Shown piece by piece: positions 17,690-26,372 of a stretch of DNA of 64,000 bases (position 1 is the stretch's first letter; every line of letters starts with the position of its first letter). The position numbers were made by a program, and so were the translations under genes. Source of the stretch: Adhaeribacter rhizoryzae (GTDB lineage Bacteria; Bacteroidota; Bacteroidia; Cytophagales; Hymenobacteraceae). The stretch lies in the NCBI RefSeq assembly GCF_008629685.1, contig NZ_VWSF01000009.1:124001-188000 (forward strand), in the 5' to 3' direction. The notes below the pieces were generated by a model. It was not told the DNA's origin. It was given only the letters and a program-made list of their open reading frames with translations, and ran no database searches.

Positions 17690-18680
17690 CGCCGATGCGA
17701 CGCTAGTGCTGCAGCCCGCCGGCTTTAAAGAATATATTACCATAATGCGGCCGGACCATTGGTTCAAGAATATTTTTATGCTGCCGGGTATGCTGTTCGC
17801 CTTTTTGGTCTACGACACTACCTTTGATTTAACTTTATTGGTGCGCATTGTTATTGGCATTGTAAGTACCTGCTTAATTGCCTCGGCTAATTATGTTATT
17901 AACGAGTACCTCGATGCCGAATTCGACCGCTATCACCCGGAGAAGCGCAAGCGTACGGCCGTGATAAGTGTGCTGAACCCACTTTATGTTTACTCAGAAT
18001 ATTTCTTTTTAGCAGCTATTGGCTTTACGCTGGCTTACTTTATTTCGCTGGAATTCCTGGCGCTGGAGGCTTTCTTGTTGTTTATGGGCGTTATGTATAA
18101 CGTGCGGCCTTTTCGTACCAAAGAGCGGGTTTACCTCGATGTATTGTCTGAATCGGTAAATAACCCTATCCGGCTGGCGTTAGGCTGGTTTATTTTTGTA
18201 CCAATGCACCTGCTGCCCGAAAGCTTGCTGGACCCATCATGGGTAATTATTCCGCCTTCGAGTATTATTCTGGCTTATTGGATGGGCGGCGCCTTTTTAA
18301 TGGCTACTAAACGCTTTGCCGAGTACCGCTATATCAACAACCCCGAACTGGCTGGTTTGTACCGCAAATCGTTTAAATATTATACTGAGAACAGCCTTTT
18401 AATTTCGATGTTCTTTTATGCTTTAACTTCGGCTTTTTTCCTGGGGATATTCTTAATTAAAAACCGCATCGAGCTTTTAATCAGCTTTCCTTTCTTTGCG
18501 TTGCTGTTTGCCTGGTACCTGGCCATTGGTTTGCGCAAAGATTCGGTAGTGCAAGGCCCCGAAAAGCTGCACAAAGAAAAATGGTTTATGCTTTACGTAG
18601 TGCTGTTTACCGTATTGCTTATGGCTTTAATGTACATTGATATTCCGGGCCTGAGCTGGTTCCTGAAACAATCTTTCTAA
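17664..18680 (+). CDS. UbiA-family prenyltransferase (decaprenyl-phosphate phosphoribosyltransferase-like)
   Basis: 338 aa with about eight or nine membrane helices. The segment IMRPDHWFKNIFMLPG resembles the phosphoribosyl-transferase branch of UbiA. The first aspartate-rich motif is N80-E81-x2-D84-x3-D88, followed by RYHPEKRKR. A second acidic loop is seen in KERVYLDVLSESVNNP. This branch attaches phosphoribose to polyprenyl phosphate rather than making quinones. Coupling to a HAD hydrolase by a 26-nt overlap supports that reading, since the product needs dephosphorylation. The gene ends at a bidirectional terminator. Confidence 0.82.
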   Translation: MKQATPLPNADATLVLQPAGFKEYITIMRPDHWFKNIFMLPGMLFAFLVYDTTFDLTLLVRIVIGIVSTCLIASANYVINEYLDAEFDRYHPEKRKRTAVISVLNPLYVYSEYFFLAAIGFTLAYFISLEFLALEAFLLFMGVMYNVRPFRTKERVYLDVLSESVNNPIRLALGWFIFVPMHLLPESLLDPSWVIIPPSSIILAYWMGGAFLMATKRFAEYRYINNPELAGLYRKSFKYYTENSLLISMFFYALTSAFFLGIFLIKNRIELLISFPFFALLFAWYLAIGLRKDSVVQGPEKLHKEKWFMLYVVLFTVLLMALMYIDIPGLSWFLKQSF

Positions 18681-18699
18681 ACCAGTAAAACAGCTAAAT

Positions 18700-18746
18700 A
18701 ACAGCAACGCCTCCCCAAGAACTAAATTTGGGGAGGCGTTGCTGTT
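18700..18746. terminator. Bidirectional terminator between UbiA and the histidine kinase
   Basis: Perfect 17-bp stem: 18700-18716 pairs with 18730-18746 (core GCAACGCCTCCCC/GGGGAGGCGTTGC) around a 13-nt loop. It lies between two convergent genes, 20 nt from each stop, and serves both. Confidence 0.85.
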
Positions 18747-18767
18747 TAAGACCCAACCAAGCACCAA

Positions 18768-20771
18768 CTACGCTACCTGCATGGTTAATTTTGGTTCCGG
18801 CAAAGGTACTGTAACCGCCCTGGGCAGCGTAACCACAAACGTACTACCAACTCCTTCGGTACTTTTAATTACCAGAGTTCCCTGCAAACTTTCTATAAAT
18901 TCTTTACTGAGCATAAGCCCTAAACCGGTACCTTTTTCGCGGGCAGTGCCCAGGGTGGTAAAGCGATCTTTCGTAAACAATTTGGTTAAGTTGGCCTGCG
19001 AAATTCCTTTACCGTTATCGCTTACCACTAAAGTTATATTATCGTCGGTTGCTTCACCCGCCGATACCTTTATCTCGCCGCCTTCAAAAGTAAACTTAAC
19101 GGCATTCATCAGCAGGTTGCGCAACACAAAATTCAGTTGCTCTTTATCGGCCAGGGCTACGGCTTGCTCATCTACCTTATTTACGATACTGATGTTTTTC
19201 TGCTTGGCTTGTGAAGCAGCCAACTCAATATTTTCCTGGGCCAGTTGCTGCAAATTTATTGGCTGCAACGCTATATTTTTTTCCGCTATCTGGGCCCGCG
19301 ACCAAATTAGCAGGTTATGCAGCATGTTCATGGTTAAGTCTACATCTTTGCTGAGTAACTTAAAAACGGGCTGCACTTCTTCGGCCGGCAGGTGGTGGCT
19401 TTGTACCAAATCGAGCACGCCTTTAATAGAACCAAACGGGGTTCGTAAATCGTGGGAGATAATCGAGAATATTTTATTCTTAAATTGATGATGTTTTTCC
19501 AGTTGCTCGTTCTGTTCCTGTAATTTCAGGGTTTGATCGGCCAACGCGTTTTTCTGACGACTTATTTCGGTATGCTGGCTCTGCAACAAGCGGTTAGCTT
19601 CCTGTAGCTTTAAAGACGCTGCTTTCAGGCGTATACGGCTCCGGTAAAATAACAAAAGTAAAAACAACATAATGGCTACCAAAATCACCCCAAATAGCAA
19701 GGTTATTTGCTGTTGTTTAATTTCATGCGCCTGCCGTCTCTGTTCGGCTTTCAGGTTTATATTTTCGATTTCTTTTTTTTCGGTTTCGTAGCGCGTAGCC
19801 AGTTCGGCGGCGGTTCTTTTCTGGCTTTCTAAATCCAGTTGGTTGTCGTGTTCTACAAAAACAGTTAAATATTTATGGGCTTGGGCGTAATTTTTATTCG
19901 CAACAAATAAGGTTTGGAGCAACTCGGCCGAAGCGGCAATTTTCTTACTAGATTTGGTTTCTAAAGCCCAGTCATAACTTTGCTGGGCGTATTGCAATGC
20001 TTTGGCGTTATTGCCAATGGTCTGATAAATTTGGGCGATGCTTTTCAGCACACCTGGTTTGCCTATTTTATTCCCTATTTCATCGGCTAATTTTAAAGAC
20101 CTGAATAAATAAGGCAACCCTTGTTCGGGTTTAGGCAAGTTCAGGTATACTGTGCCTATGTTCTGCAAACTAATAATCAGGCTGCGCTTGTTATTTAATT
20201 TTTCTTGTATCTGCGCCGCCTTATTAAAATAGGCTAAAGCCTTGGTATACTGTTTTTCTTCTTCGTAAATATTGCCCAGGTTGTTATAAACTTTGCTAAT
20301 GCCTACCTGGTCGTGGGTTGCCTGGGCCAGCCACAACGATCTGTTATAATTAGAAACTGCCCGTTTGGGGTCTTTGGTTTTATGGTACAGGCTACCCAAA
20401 CTATTATAAGCGGTAATCAGGATGGCGGTATCGGCAGTTTTCTCACCAATATTAAGCGCCTGGTAATGCAATTGCATGGCCTGGTCAAACTCGCCGCGTA
20501 CCAGGTGCGCGTAGCCAATCAGGTTCAGGGCTTTGGCCTTGCCGGGCAGTAAATTGGCTTTTGTTGCTAATGCTTCGGCCACGCTGGCGTAAGCTAATCC
20601 TTTATCAATATCAGATAAATAATATTCTTTGCTTATAGCACATTGGAGTTCTACTTTCACCGAATCGGATTGGGCGTTATCTAAAGCGGCCAGCAAACTA
20701 TCAGTTTTCGCTTGCTGTGCTTGTGCCACCGAAGCCCAAATAAACATTAACAAAAATAAAATTTTTCTCAT
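18768..20771 (-). CDS. TPR-containing membrane sensor histidine kinase
   Basis: 667 aa. Signal peptide (MRKILFLLMFIWASVAQAQ), then a periplasmic array of tetratricopeptide repeats (about 60-310; for example AITAYNSLGSLYHKTKD and ISKVYNNLGNIYEEEKQYTKA). A membrane helix (about 355-378) leads to a coiled coil, a HisKA domain with phospho-acceptor H440 (SIISHDLRTPFG) and a HATPase domain with NLLMNAVKFTFEGG, VSDNGKGIS and KGTGLGLMLSKEF. No receiver or DNA-binding domain is attached, and no response regulator gene is adjacent, so it is an orphan kinase. Confidence 0.9.
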   Translation of the reverse strand: MRKILFLLMFIWASVAQAQQAKTDSLLAALDNAQSDSVKVELQCAISKEYYLSDIDKGLAYASVAEALATKANLLPGKAKALNLIGYAHLVRGEFDQAMQLHYQALNIGEKTADTAILITAYNSLGSLYHKTKDPKRAVSNYNRSLWLAQATHDQVGISKVYNNLGNIYEEEKQYTKALAYFNKAAQIQEKLNNKRSLIISLQNIGTVYLNLPKPEQGLPYLFRSLKLADEIGNKIGKPGVLKSIAQIYQTIGNNAKALQYAQQSYDWALETKSSKKIAASAELLQTLFVANKNYAQAHKYLTVFVEHDNQLDLESQKRTAAELATRYETEKKEIENINLKAEQRRQAHEIKQQQITLLFGVILVAIMLFLLLLFYRSRIRLKAASLKLQEANRLLQSQHTEISRQKNALADQTLKLQEQNEQLEKHHQFKNKIFSIISHDLRTPFGSIKGVLDLVQSHHLPAEEVQPVFKLLSKDVDLTMNMLHNLLIWSRAQIAEKNIALQPINLQQLAQENIELAASQAKQKNISIVNKVDEQAVALADKEQLNFVLRNLLMNAVKFTFEGGEIKVSAGEATDDNITLVVSDNGKGISQANLTKLFTKDRFTTLGTAREKGTGLGLMLSKEFIESLQGTLVIKSTEGVGSTFVVTLPRAVTVPLPEPKLTMQVA

Positions 20772-21147
20772 AACACAAGCACTACCTTACCGTAACGCAT
20801 GAAACAAATATAATCACCAAAAACGCAAAACAAACTTATTATTCAGCAATTTATACAAAATTTTTACTTTATTAATTCAAGTTCATTTAAAATATTAAAA
20901 TATAATTATTTTATATTTACTTAAAACGAAAAAGTTGCACTAATTCGTTAAAATTGCAAGTAGCTTTAATAATTATGACTAATAATTATTTATAATGAGT
21001 TGAAGATTTAGAACTAGTAGCAAACAGTGTAATATACTATTTATAGCTGCCGCACTATGTATACTTAAAACACATAATATTTTAATTGCTCTAAAAAATA
21101 AATACTCCTGCGCTGAGTTATTTTTATGTACCGATAAAATCTTAGCT
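20772..21147. other. Divergent intergenic region (kinase / beta-barrel)
   Basis: 376 bp, very AT-rich, between the kinase (minus) and the barrel gene (plus). A minus-strand open frame through it is not credible as a gene. No strong repeat or hairpin was found; promoters for both genes are expected here. Confidence 0.35.
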
Positions 21148-21789
21148 ATGAAAAAAATATTTGCATTAGCCACACTAACACTTCTGTTTATTTCGGTTGG
21201 ATTTGCCCAAACTTTGGTAGGTATTAAAGCCGGCGGCAGTATTACCAATATTACCCTAAATCAGCAGTATAAAAACTTACTTAACGTTAGCGCCCAAAAC
21301 CGCATTGGCTACCAGTTAGGCTTATTTGCCCAAAGAGCTATTAGCGAAAATATTTTCATGCGCACGGAGCTGGCCTATAGTGTAAAAGGGTATAAATCGC
21401 ACGATAAATTAACCAATCGGGAAGGCCGCGTAGGCTTTAATTACATTAGTTTACCCTTGCTGCTAGGCTATCAGTTAAACCCGAGTTTTTCCGCTTTTTT
21501 GGGTCCGGAGATTGCAGCCTTAGGGCCGGTTCATGCCGGCTCTGGTGGCCGCCGCAACAGGTTAGATATTATTTCTAATTACGAAAAGCTTGACTTAGGC
21601 CTATCGGGCGGTATAATGTACACTTTAGCGCCAAAGTTGGGGCTGGATTTACGGTATACTTATGGTTTAAGCAAAATATTAATAACCGATTTAACTGATG
21701 CGCAAGGCAACCGTACGGGACAGGCTAATCAGAAAAATAATAAAGCGTTGAGCCTTAGCGTAAATTATTATTTGCGCGGCCGGGTTTAA
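21148..21789 (+). CDS. Outer-membrane beta-barrel protein (porin/PorT-like)
   Basis: 213 aa. A signal peptide (about 1-20, ending VGFAQ) is followed by alternating aromatic/hydrophobic strands, e.g. GIKAGGSITNITL, GYQLGLFAQRAI and FNYISLPLLLGYQL, and a final strand SLSVNYYLRGRV. The pattern is that of small 8-strand barrels of Bacteroidota (outer-membrane beta-barrel domain). Specific cargo or function is not evident. The gene appears monocistronic. Confidence 0.82.
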   Translation: MKKIFALATLTLLFISVGFAQTLVGIKAGGSITNITLNQQYKNLLNVSAQNRIGYQLGLFAQRAISENIFMRTELAYSVKGYKSHDKLTNREGRVGFNYISLPLLLGYQLNPSFSAFLGPEIAALGPVHAGSGGRRNRLDIISNYEKLDLGLSGGIMYTLAPKLGLDLRYTYGLSKILITDLTDAQGNRTGQANQKNNKALSLSVNYYLRGRV

Positions 21790-21952
21790 TATTTGCCTAG
21801 TTAATCTGGGTTAAGGGTAGCTACTATTAGCTAAAAACTAATTTTACGTAGGTTTGCTTACAACACGGCTATTCTGCCCCAAACGGAACAATATGTAAAT
21901 GTTGTTTGTACTAGTTGCAGGATTATGCTTAAACAAAAAGGCTTAACGCAAC

Positions 21953-22399
21953 ATGAAAAATAAAGAGCTTTTCGACAGAACCGTTAAAATATTGGTTAAT
22001 GCTTACCTGAATAATACGCTGGTGCATAATAATTGCGGCGCCTGTGCAGTAGGCAATATAATAGCGGCCAATATGCAAATAAAATACGATTCTTATTTAA
22101 AGTGGATTGGTCGACAATTGGCCTGGTCTACAGTTTTCGTAACCATGCCGTTTAAATCTGAACAAGTGCAGCGCCCCTGGGCTTACAACGGCAGCGCCAA
22201 AGAACAAATAGATGCTACCGGTTATTCGTGGCAGGAACTGGCCTTAATAGAAGCGGCGTTTGAAAGCGCTCCCAAAAACACTACTCCCGACGAACGTATG
22301 TTTAACGGCTTAATGGCCGTAGTAGATGTTTTGGGCCAGATTCATGACCTGAACGAAGAAACCAAACAGGCAACCAAAGAATTATTCTTAAAGGCATAG
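21953..22399 (+). CDS. Conserved-looking hypothetical protein with CGAC motif
   Basis: 148 aa, no signal peptide and no membrane helix. Notable is HNNCGACAVGNIIAANM near residue 26-42 (two cysteines with CxxC spacing) followed by YLKWIGRQLAW, then a helical second half (YSWQELALIEAAFESA, MFNGLMAVVDVLGQIHDL). I do not recognise the family. The CGAC pair could bind a metal or form a disulfide. The start follows AACGCAAC; a good hairpin terminator lies 22 nt downstream. It stands alone between the barrel gene and the GAF gene. Confidence 0.7.
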   Translation: MKNKELFDRTVKILVNAYLNNTLVHNNCGACAVGNIIAANMQIKYDSYLKWIGRQLAWSTVFVTMPFKSEQVQRPWAYNGSAKEQIDATGYSWQELALIEAAFESAPKNTTPDERMFNGLMAVVDVLGQIHDLNEETKQATKELFLKA

Positions 22400-22888
22400 T
22401 TAACTTCTAAGCAATATTACAAGCCTGCCGGTATCCGGATTATTTCCAGAACGCCGGCAGGCTTTATTTTTTATCGCTAATTAATCTACTATTGCAGGGG
22501 TGCCTTGAGTTGGTTTAATATTTTTTCAAAATACAACTCCCTTTCTTTAAAGCTGATTTTTTATTTGCACAAAAGGGTATATTAAGATTCCCCCTTTATT
22601 CCGCCCATTACTGCATAAAATGTTATTCGTGCCGTTGGCTCCGAAGTATTTGTTAGCGCTACCTAATGCCCAAAACAGCGCAATTGGCTTATTTGCCAGA
22701 TTATTTTATCTTCTTTTGCTACCCGCTATTTAAATTTTTATATGGCTTTGCTATTTCTTTTCTTTAAAGAGAACAAATAAATAGCAATAAAAAATTAATA
22801 AAGTTCGAATAATTCTGATTTAAGCATTTTTAATTATCTTAATCCAATATTTGTAATTATATTACTACTTAGAATAAAAGTAAATACC
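22400..22888. other. Intergenic region upstream of the GAF gene
   Basis: 489 bp. Apart from the terminator at 22421-22470 it holds no gene. A weak -7-like AATATTTG (22846-22853, one mismatch to TAnnTTTG) precedes the GTG start at 22889. Confidence 0.4.
22421..22470 (+). terminator. Rho-independent terminator
   Basis: Stem of 11 bp (AAGCCTGCCGG at 22421-22431 with CCGGCAGGCTT at 22454-22464), long 22-nt loop, followed by TATTTTTTA. It ends the 21953-22399 transcript. Confidence 0.85.
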
Positions 22889-23452
22889 GTGTACAATTCA
22901 GAAGAAAAAGCCACTTCCGTAACAATAGATGATATTGAACTGAAACGCTTGCAGATACTCCAGGATTATAATATTTTAGATACACCCGCCGAGCGGGAAT
23001 TTGACGATTTAGTGAGCTTAGCCGCCTACATTTGCGATACGCCCATTGCGCTTATTACCTTGCTTACCCACGATAGGCAATGGTTTAAAGCCCGCATTGG
23101 CGTGTCGCTTGCAGAAACACCCCGCTGCCATTCTTTTTGCCAGTATGCCATTGAACAAGAAGACATTATGGAAATACCGGATGCGCTTCAGGATATTCGT
23201 TTTTTCCAAAACCCCTACGTGTTAGGCAACCCCAATATTCGTTTTTATGCCGGATCGCCGCTGGTAAACGCCGATGGCTATAAACTGGGCACTTTATGCG
23301 TAATCGATAAATATCCGCGCGAACTAACCGAACCACAAAAAATGGCTTTAGGAACGTTGGCAAACCAGGTGGTAGCGCATTTAGAGCTGCGACTAAAAAT
23401 CAGGAAGCTGGAAGCAGAAAACAATTATTTACAGGAACAGGTTAAAAACTAA
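22889..23452 (+). CDS. GAF-domain protein
   Basis: 187 aa, GTG start. One GAF domain fills most of the protein: LQILQDYNILDTPAEREFDD, then LAAYICDTPIALITLL, QWFKARIGVSLAETPR, CHSFCQYAI and FYAGSPLVNADGYKLGTLCVID. This subtype is common as a stand-alone protein or fused to kinases and cyclases; here there is no output domain, only a coiled-coil tail (LEAENNYLQEQV). It probably senses a small molecule or redox state and acts through a partner. It is convergent with the VOC gene. Confidence 0.87.
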   Translation: MYNSEEKATSVTIDDIELKRLQILQDYNILDTPAEREFDDLVSLAAYICDTPIALITLLTHDRQWFKARIGVSLAETPRCHSFCQYAIEQEDIMEIPDALQDIRFFQNPYVLGNPNIRFYAGSPLVNADGYKLGTLCVIDKYPRELTEPQKMALGTLANQVVAHLELRLKIRKLEAENNYLQEQVKN

Positions 23453-23484
23453 GCGTTTAAAGGTTGTAGTTCTCGCGTAAGTAA

Positions 23485-23862
23485 TTATTCTTTTTCGGGC
23501 TCTACAATCCACCAGTCGTTGCCAAAAGCATCTTTAAAGCCGGCTGTAAACCCATATTCCTGCGTGTGAGGTTCCATTAAGCTGGTAGCGCCCTGCGCCA
23601 ATGCTTTTGCGTAAGTTTCCGGTACCTGCGCTACATAAACATACATGCCCGCCGGTTTTTCCTGCCACTGCTCTGTCGCATCGGCAAACATGATAACCGC
23701 CTCGCCAATGCGTAACTCGCCGTGCCTTATTTTATTATTATCGGCTGGTACCAGTAATTGTTCCGTGGCATTAAAAACAGTTTTCATAAACTGCAGAAAA
23801 GCACTGGCTTCATTCAGAATCAAGTAAGGCATTAGGGGCAAATATTGGGTCGGAATATTCAT
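23485..23862 (-). CDS. VOC-family (glyoxalase/PhnB-like) protein
   Basis: 125 aa. The order MPYLILNEASAFLQFMKTVF, HGELRIGEAVIMFAD, MYVYVAQVPETYAKAL and DAFGNDWWIVEP is that of the PhnB-like glyoxalase/bleomycin-resistance fold, with the paired beta-alpha-beta-beta-beta modules. A conserved metal site is not certain: His in HGELRIG and the final Glu may be ligands. Function unknown, possibly a small-molecule lyase or binding protein. Confidence 0.8.
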   Translation of the reverse strand: MNIPTQYLPLMPYLILNEASAFLQFMKTVFNATEQLLVPADNNKIRHGELRIGEAVIMFADATEQWQEKPAGMYVYVAQVPETYAKALAQGATSLMEPHTQEYGFTAGFKDAFGNDWWIVEPEKE

Positions 23863-23969
23863 GGAAATTGGCTGAGGTTTTGGTAATGCATTTAATGGTA
23901 TAAAAACTTATTGTGGGCGGTAGAACCGCGGCTTATGTAAACGAAAGCATTAATTAGCAATATTTTTAC

Positions 23970-24380
23970 TTAACGCTTACTTTTCATGGCCGGTACAACT
24001 TTAATATTTTCAGCTTCCAAAAGCGTTTTATATTCGTCTGATTCCAGCGGGTAAATGGCAATTTTACCTTCCTGGTTGTAATGTGCGCCCCAACCATACC
24101 GCTTGGTTAAAGAAGATGCGCGCATACAAGGATGCCCTTTAGAGAACAACTCCTGCCTAATTTTTTCGGCATCGGTTTCTAAAGTTGCTGCCGGAATTTC
24201 CTTTTGCAATACAAATACCTGGTAAACTAATTCTTCGTGGTTGTAGGTATAAGGTTTTGCGGTGAGCAACTCATACTGGAAAACATGCACCGGCTTGTTT
24301 TTAGTTTTAGTCACCGGTATTTCGCTTTTACTTACCGGACAATCGACGGCTACTTTAATTAAGGTGTTGGTATAGCTCAT
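23970..24380 (-). CDS. DUF6157-family protein
   Basis: 136 aa, soluble. NTLIKVAVDCPVSKSEIP at the start, YNHEELVYQVFVLQKEIP in the middle and PCMRASSLTKRYGWGAHYN with IAIYPLESDEYK near the end match the DUF6157 family as I remember it. No function is known. It is monocistronic, with the VOC gene about 100 bp downstream on the same strand. Confidence 0.72.
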   Translation of the reverse strand: MSYTNTLIKVAVDCPVSKSEIPVTKTKNKPVHVFQYELLTAKPYTYNHEELVYQVFVLQKEIPAATLETDAEKIRQELFSKGHPCMRASSLTKRYGWGAHYNQEGKIAIYPLESDEYKTLLEAENIKVVPAMKSKR

Positions 24381-24581
24381 ATTTTAAAATAAAAGAGTGC
24401 CATAATATAGGTAAATTGTTGCTGCTAGCACACTAAATTTAAAACAAGTAAAACCAGCTATTATTACCACTCCGGAACATTCCTTAAAAATATAGGCTGT
24501 AGGCAGCAGAATTTTACCTATAAAATATTCTTATTCCTTTAGTTAAGGCCGTTATACTTACAGGCAGTAAACCTTTTTAAA

Positions 24582-25658
24582 ATGAAACCAAGCCTTGCGC
24601 CCACTTTATCCCAAATTATTTATGCCAATGCTGCTATCAAAATTTTGTTGGGGCCAGAGCCAACGCCCGAAATAATTAACCTTTTAAGAAATACCGTATA
24701 TGGTACGCACGGTCCCCGTTACCAACACACCGGGCACGAAAATAAAATTAACCACATTCTAAATCCTTTTTTCTTTCAACTATTAAAAGACGAGCAGGTA
24801 ATTGGTACTTACTGTCTCTCGCAACGGCGGGTAAAAATTGCAACCGGCGAAGCCCTTAGCTTTTACGGCCGCTACTTTTCCATAGCCCCCCAATATAAAG
24901 GCCAGGGCTACGGCAGCCTGTTAAAAAAAGAAGCCATTGCTTATATAGAACGCACCACAACGCCACCCTTCTTCTTTTATTCTTACATCGAAGAATCCAA
25001 TCAGCGGTCGCTGGCCATCTCCAAAAAAGACGGTTACCAGCCCATCGGGACTTTAGAAGCCGTACTTTTTAGCCGACTTTACCCGCAACAAGATGCCAGA
25101 TTTAGTCGCCTATCATCAGATAAATACCCTGATATGCTTTTGCAATTGCAAACAACTTACCAGGATTATACTTTGGTGCAGCTAGACCGGGTATTTTACG
25201 AGCAGAACTATTTCGTTTTAAAAGAAAATGGCGAAATAATAGCCGGCGTGCAAGCCAACCCAGTGGCGTGGCACATTGTGCATATGCCCGGCCTTACCGG
25301 CAAAATTGTGATGCAAGTTTTACCCTACGTACCCGTTCTAAACCGTCTGATTAATCCACGAAACCATCAATTTTTAGCCTTAGAAGCTGTATATGTAAAA
25401 CCAGGCCACGAAAAAGCGTTATTAATTTTATTAGAAAGTACATTAGCGTATTTCGGCTACACCTCGGCGTTGCTGATGCTGGATGTAAACTGCCCCTTGC
25501 GCCAGCAATTAAAAAGCTTAGGTCACCTCGGCCTGATGCATGCGCTTAACAAAAGCATTTACACCCAGGTTATGGTTAAAACCCGAGGTATAACCCAAAA
25601 AGAAATAAAAAGCTATCCCAAACAGCCTATTTATGCTTCGGCTTTTGATTTTAGCTAG
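24582..25658 (+). CDS. GNAT-family N-acetyltransferase-like protein
   Basis: 358 aa. The first half is a GNAT domain: QVIGTYCLSQRRV, YFSIAPQYKGQGYGSLLKKEA (split: the acetyl-CoA loop is QYKGQGYGS) and RSLAISKKDGYQPIG. The second half (about 180-358) has its own GNAT-like pattern with VYVKPGHEKALLILLESTLAY, so a tandem arrangement is possible. The substrate is unknown. It stands alone on the plus strand, flanked by convergent genes. Confidence 0.75.
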   Translation: MKPSLAPTLSQIIYANAAIKILLGPEPTPEIINLLRNTVYGTHGPRYQHTGHENKINHILNPFFFQLLKDEQVIGTYCLSQRRVKIATGEALSFYGRYFSIAPQYKGQGYGSLLKKEAIAYIERTTTPPFFFYSYIEESNQRSLAISKKDGYQPIGTLEAVLFSRLYPQQDARFSRLSSDKYPDMLLQLQTTYQDYTLVQLDRVFYEQNYFVLKENGEIIAGVQANPVAWHIVHMPGLTGKIVMQVLPYVPVLNRLINPRNHQFLALEAVYVKPGHEKALLILLESTLAYFGYTSALLMLDVNCPLRQQLKSLGHLGLMHALNKSIYTQVMVKTRGITQKEIKSYPKQPIYASAFDFS

Positions 25659-25772
25659 CTCTCCGCTGCATTTACTTTAACAACCAGCCCCGTAACTTTG
25701 CGGCTTTTCAGAATAGTGCCCTTCATTTTTTGTCAAAAAAAATAAAGTTAGTTTCAGCAGGTGCTGTTTCTG

Positions 25773-26372
25773 CTACTCGTTTGCATTCAGAATCTCGTAA
25801 CCAATTGGTTTAAAAGCATAATTATTAGACATTTCTGCCGAACATGCTGTCATGCCCACAATTAAATCCATGTGGGCTTCTAATATTACATAATCGCCGG
25901 CTTTGCTTTTAGGCGGACGCACCGCAATTTTACCGGTATCGCCATCAACGGCCACGTGCATGAAAATATTAAAGCAAACCGGAATTTCATCCGGCCTGAT
26001 GCCATACTCTTTTAAGGCTTCGCACAAATTACCAAAGCAGCCGCGGTGCGGTTGGGTATGCCCATAAATAATCCGGAAAGTATCGGCACTGCAGGGCGTA
26101 AGCAAAAAATCGTGGCGGCCTACGGTATCTTCTACCATATGAAACATAACGTTGCTCCGGTTAGAATAAAATGGGTGCCCCTTGGTCAGGAATATGGTAT
26201 CGGCGTAGTCTATGGTCCGGCCCGATGAGAGGTACTCGGCTTTATCGTGCAGGTTATAGCAAATAAAATCCGAAACCTGTTCGCCTTCTATGTCATAGAC
26301 TTTAAGTTGCTGCCCCTGGCGTAAGATAAATGAAACGCCGCTACGCGGCGGTATAATGTTTGGCTGTTGCAT
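25773..26372 (-). CDS. DUF1989 (urea-carboxylase-associated) family protein
   Basis: 199 aa. The segments IPPRSGVSFILRQGQQLKV, GEQVSDFICYN, SGRTIDYADTIFLTKGHPFYS, CFGNLCEALKEYGI and CFNIFMHVAVDGDTGKI match DUF1989. Characterised DUF1989 pairs (CgdA/CgdB) act as carboxyguanidine deiminase in guanidine breakdown; this gene is single. Its start overlaps the upstream YqcI/YcgG gene by 32 nt, so the two are translated together. A substrate with a guanidino or N-oxidised group is an inference from the pair. Confidence 0.82.
   Translation of the reverse strand: MQQPNIIPPRSGVSFILRQGQQLKVYDIEGEQVSDFICYNLHDKAEYLSSGRTIDYADTIFLTKGHPFYSNRSNVMFHMVEDTVGRHDFLLTPCSADTFRIIYGHTQPHRGCFGNLCEALKEYGIRPDEIPVCFNIFMHVAVDGDTGKIAVRPPKSKAGDYVILEAHMDLIVGMTACSAEMSNNYAFKPIGYEILNANE

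Noticed and set aside
20979..21248. 89-codon minus-strand open frame before the barrel gene
   Set aside because: AT-rich spacer and overlap with the barrel signal peptide; no domain.
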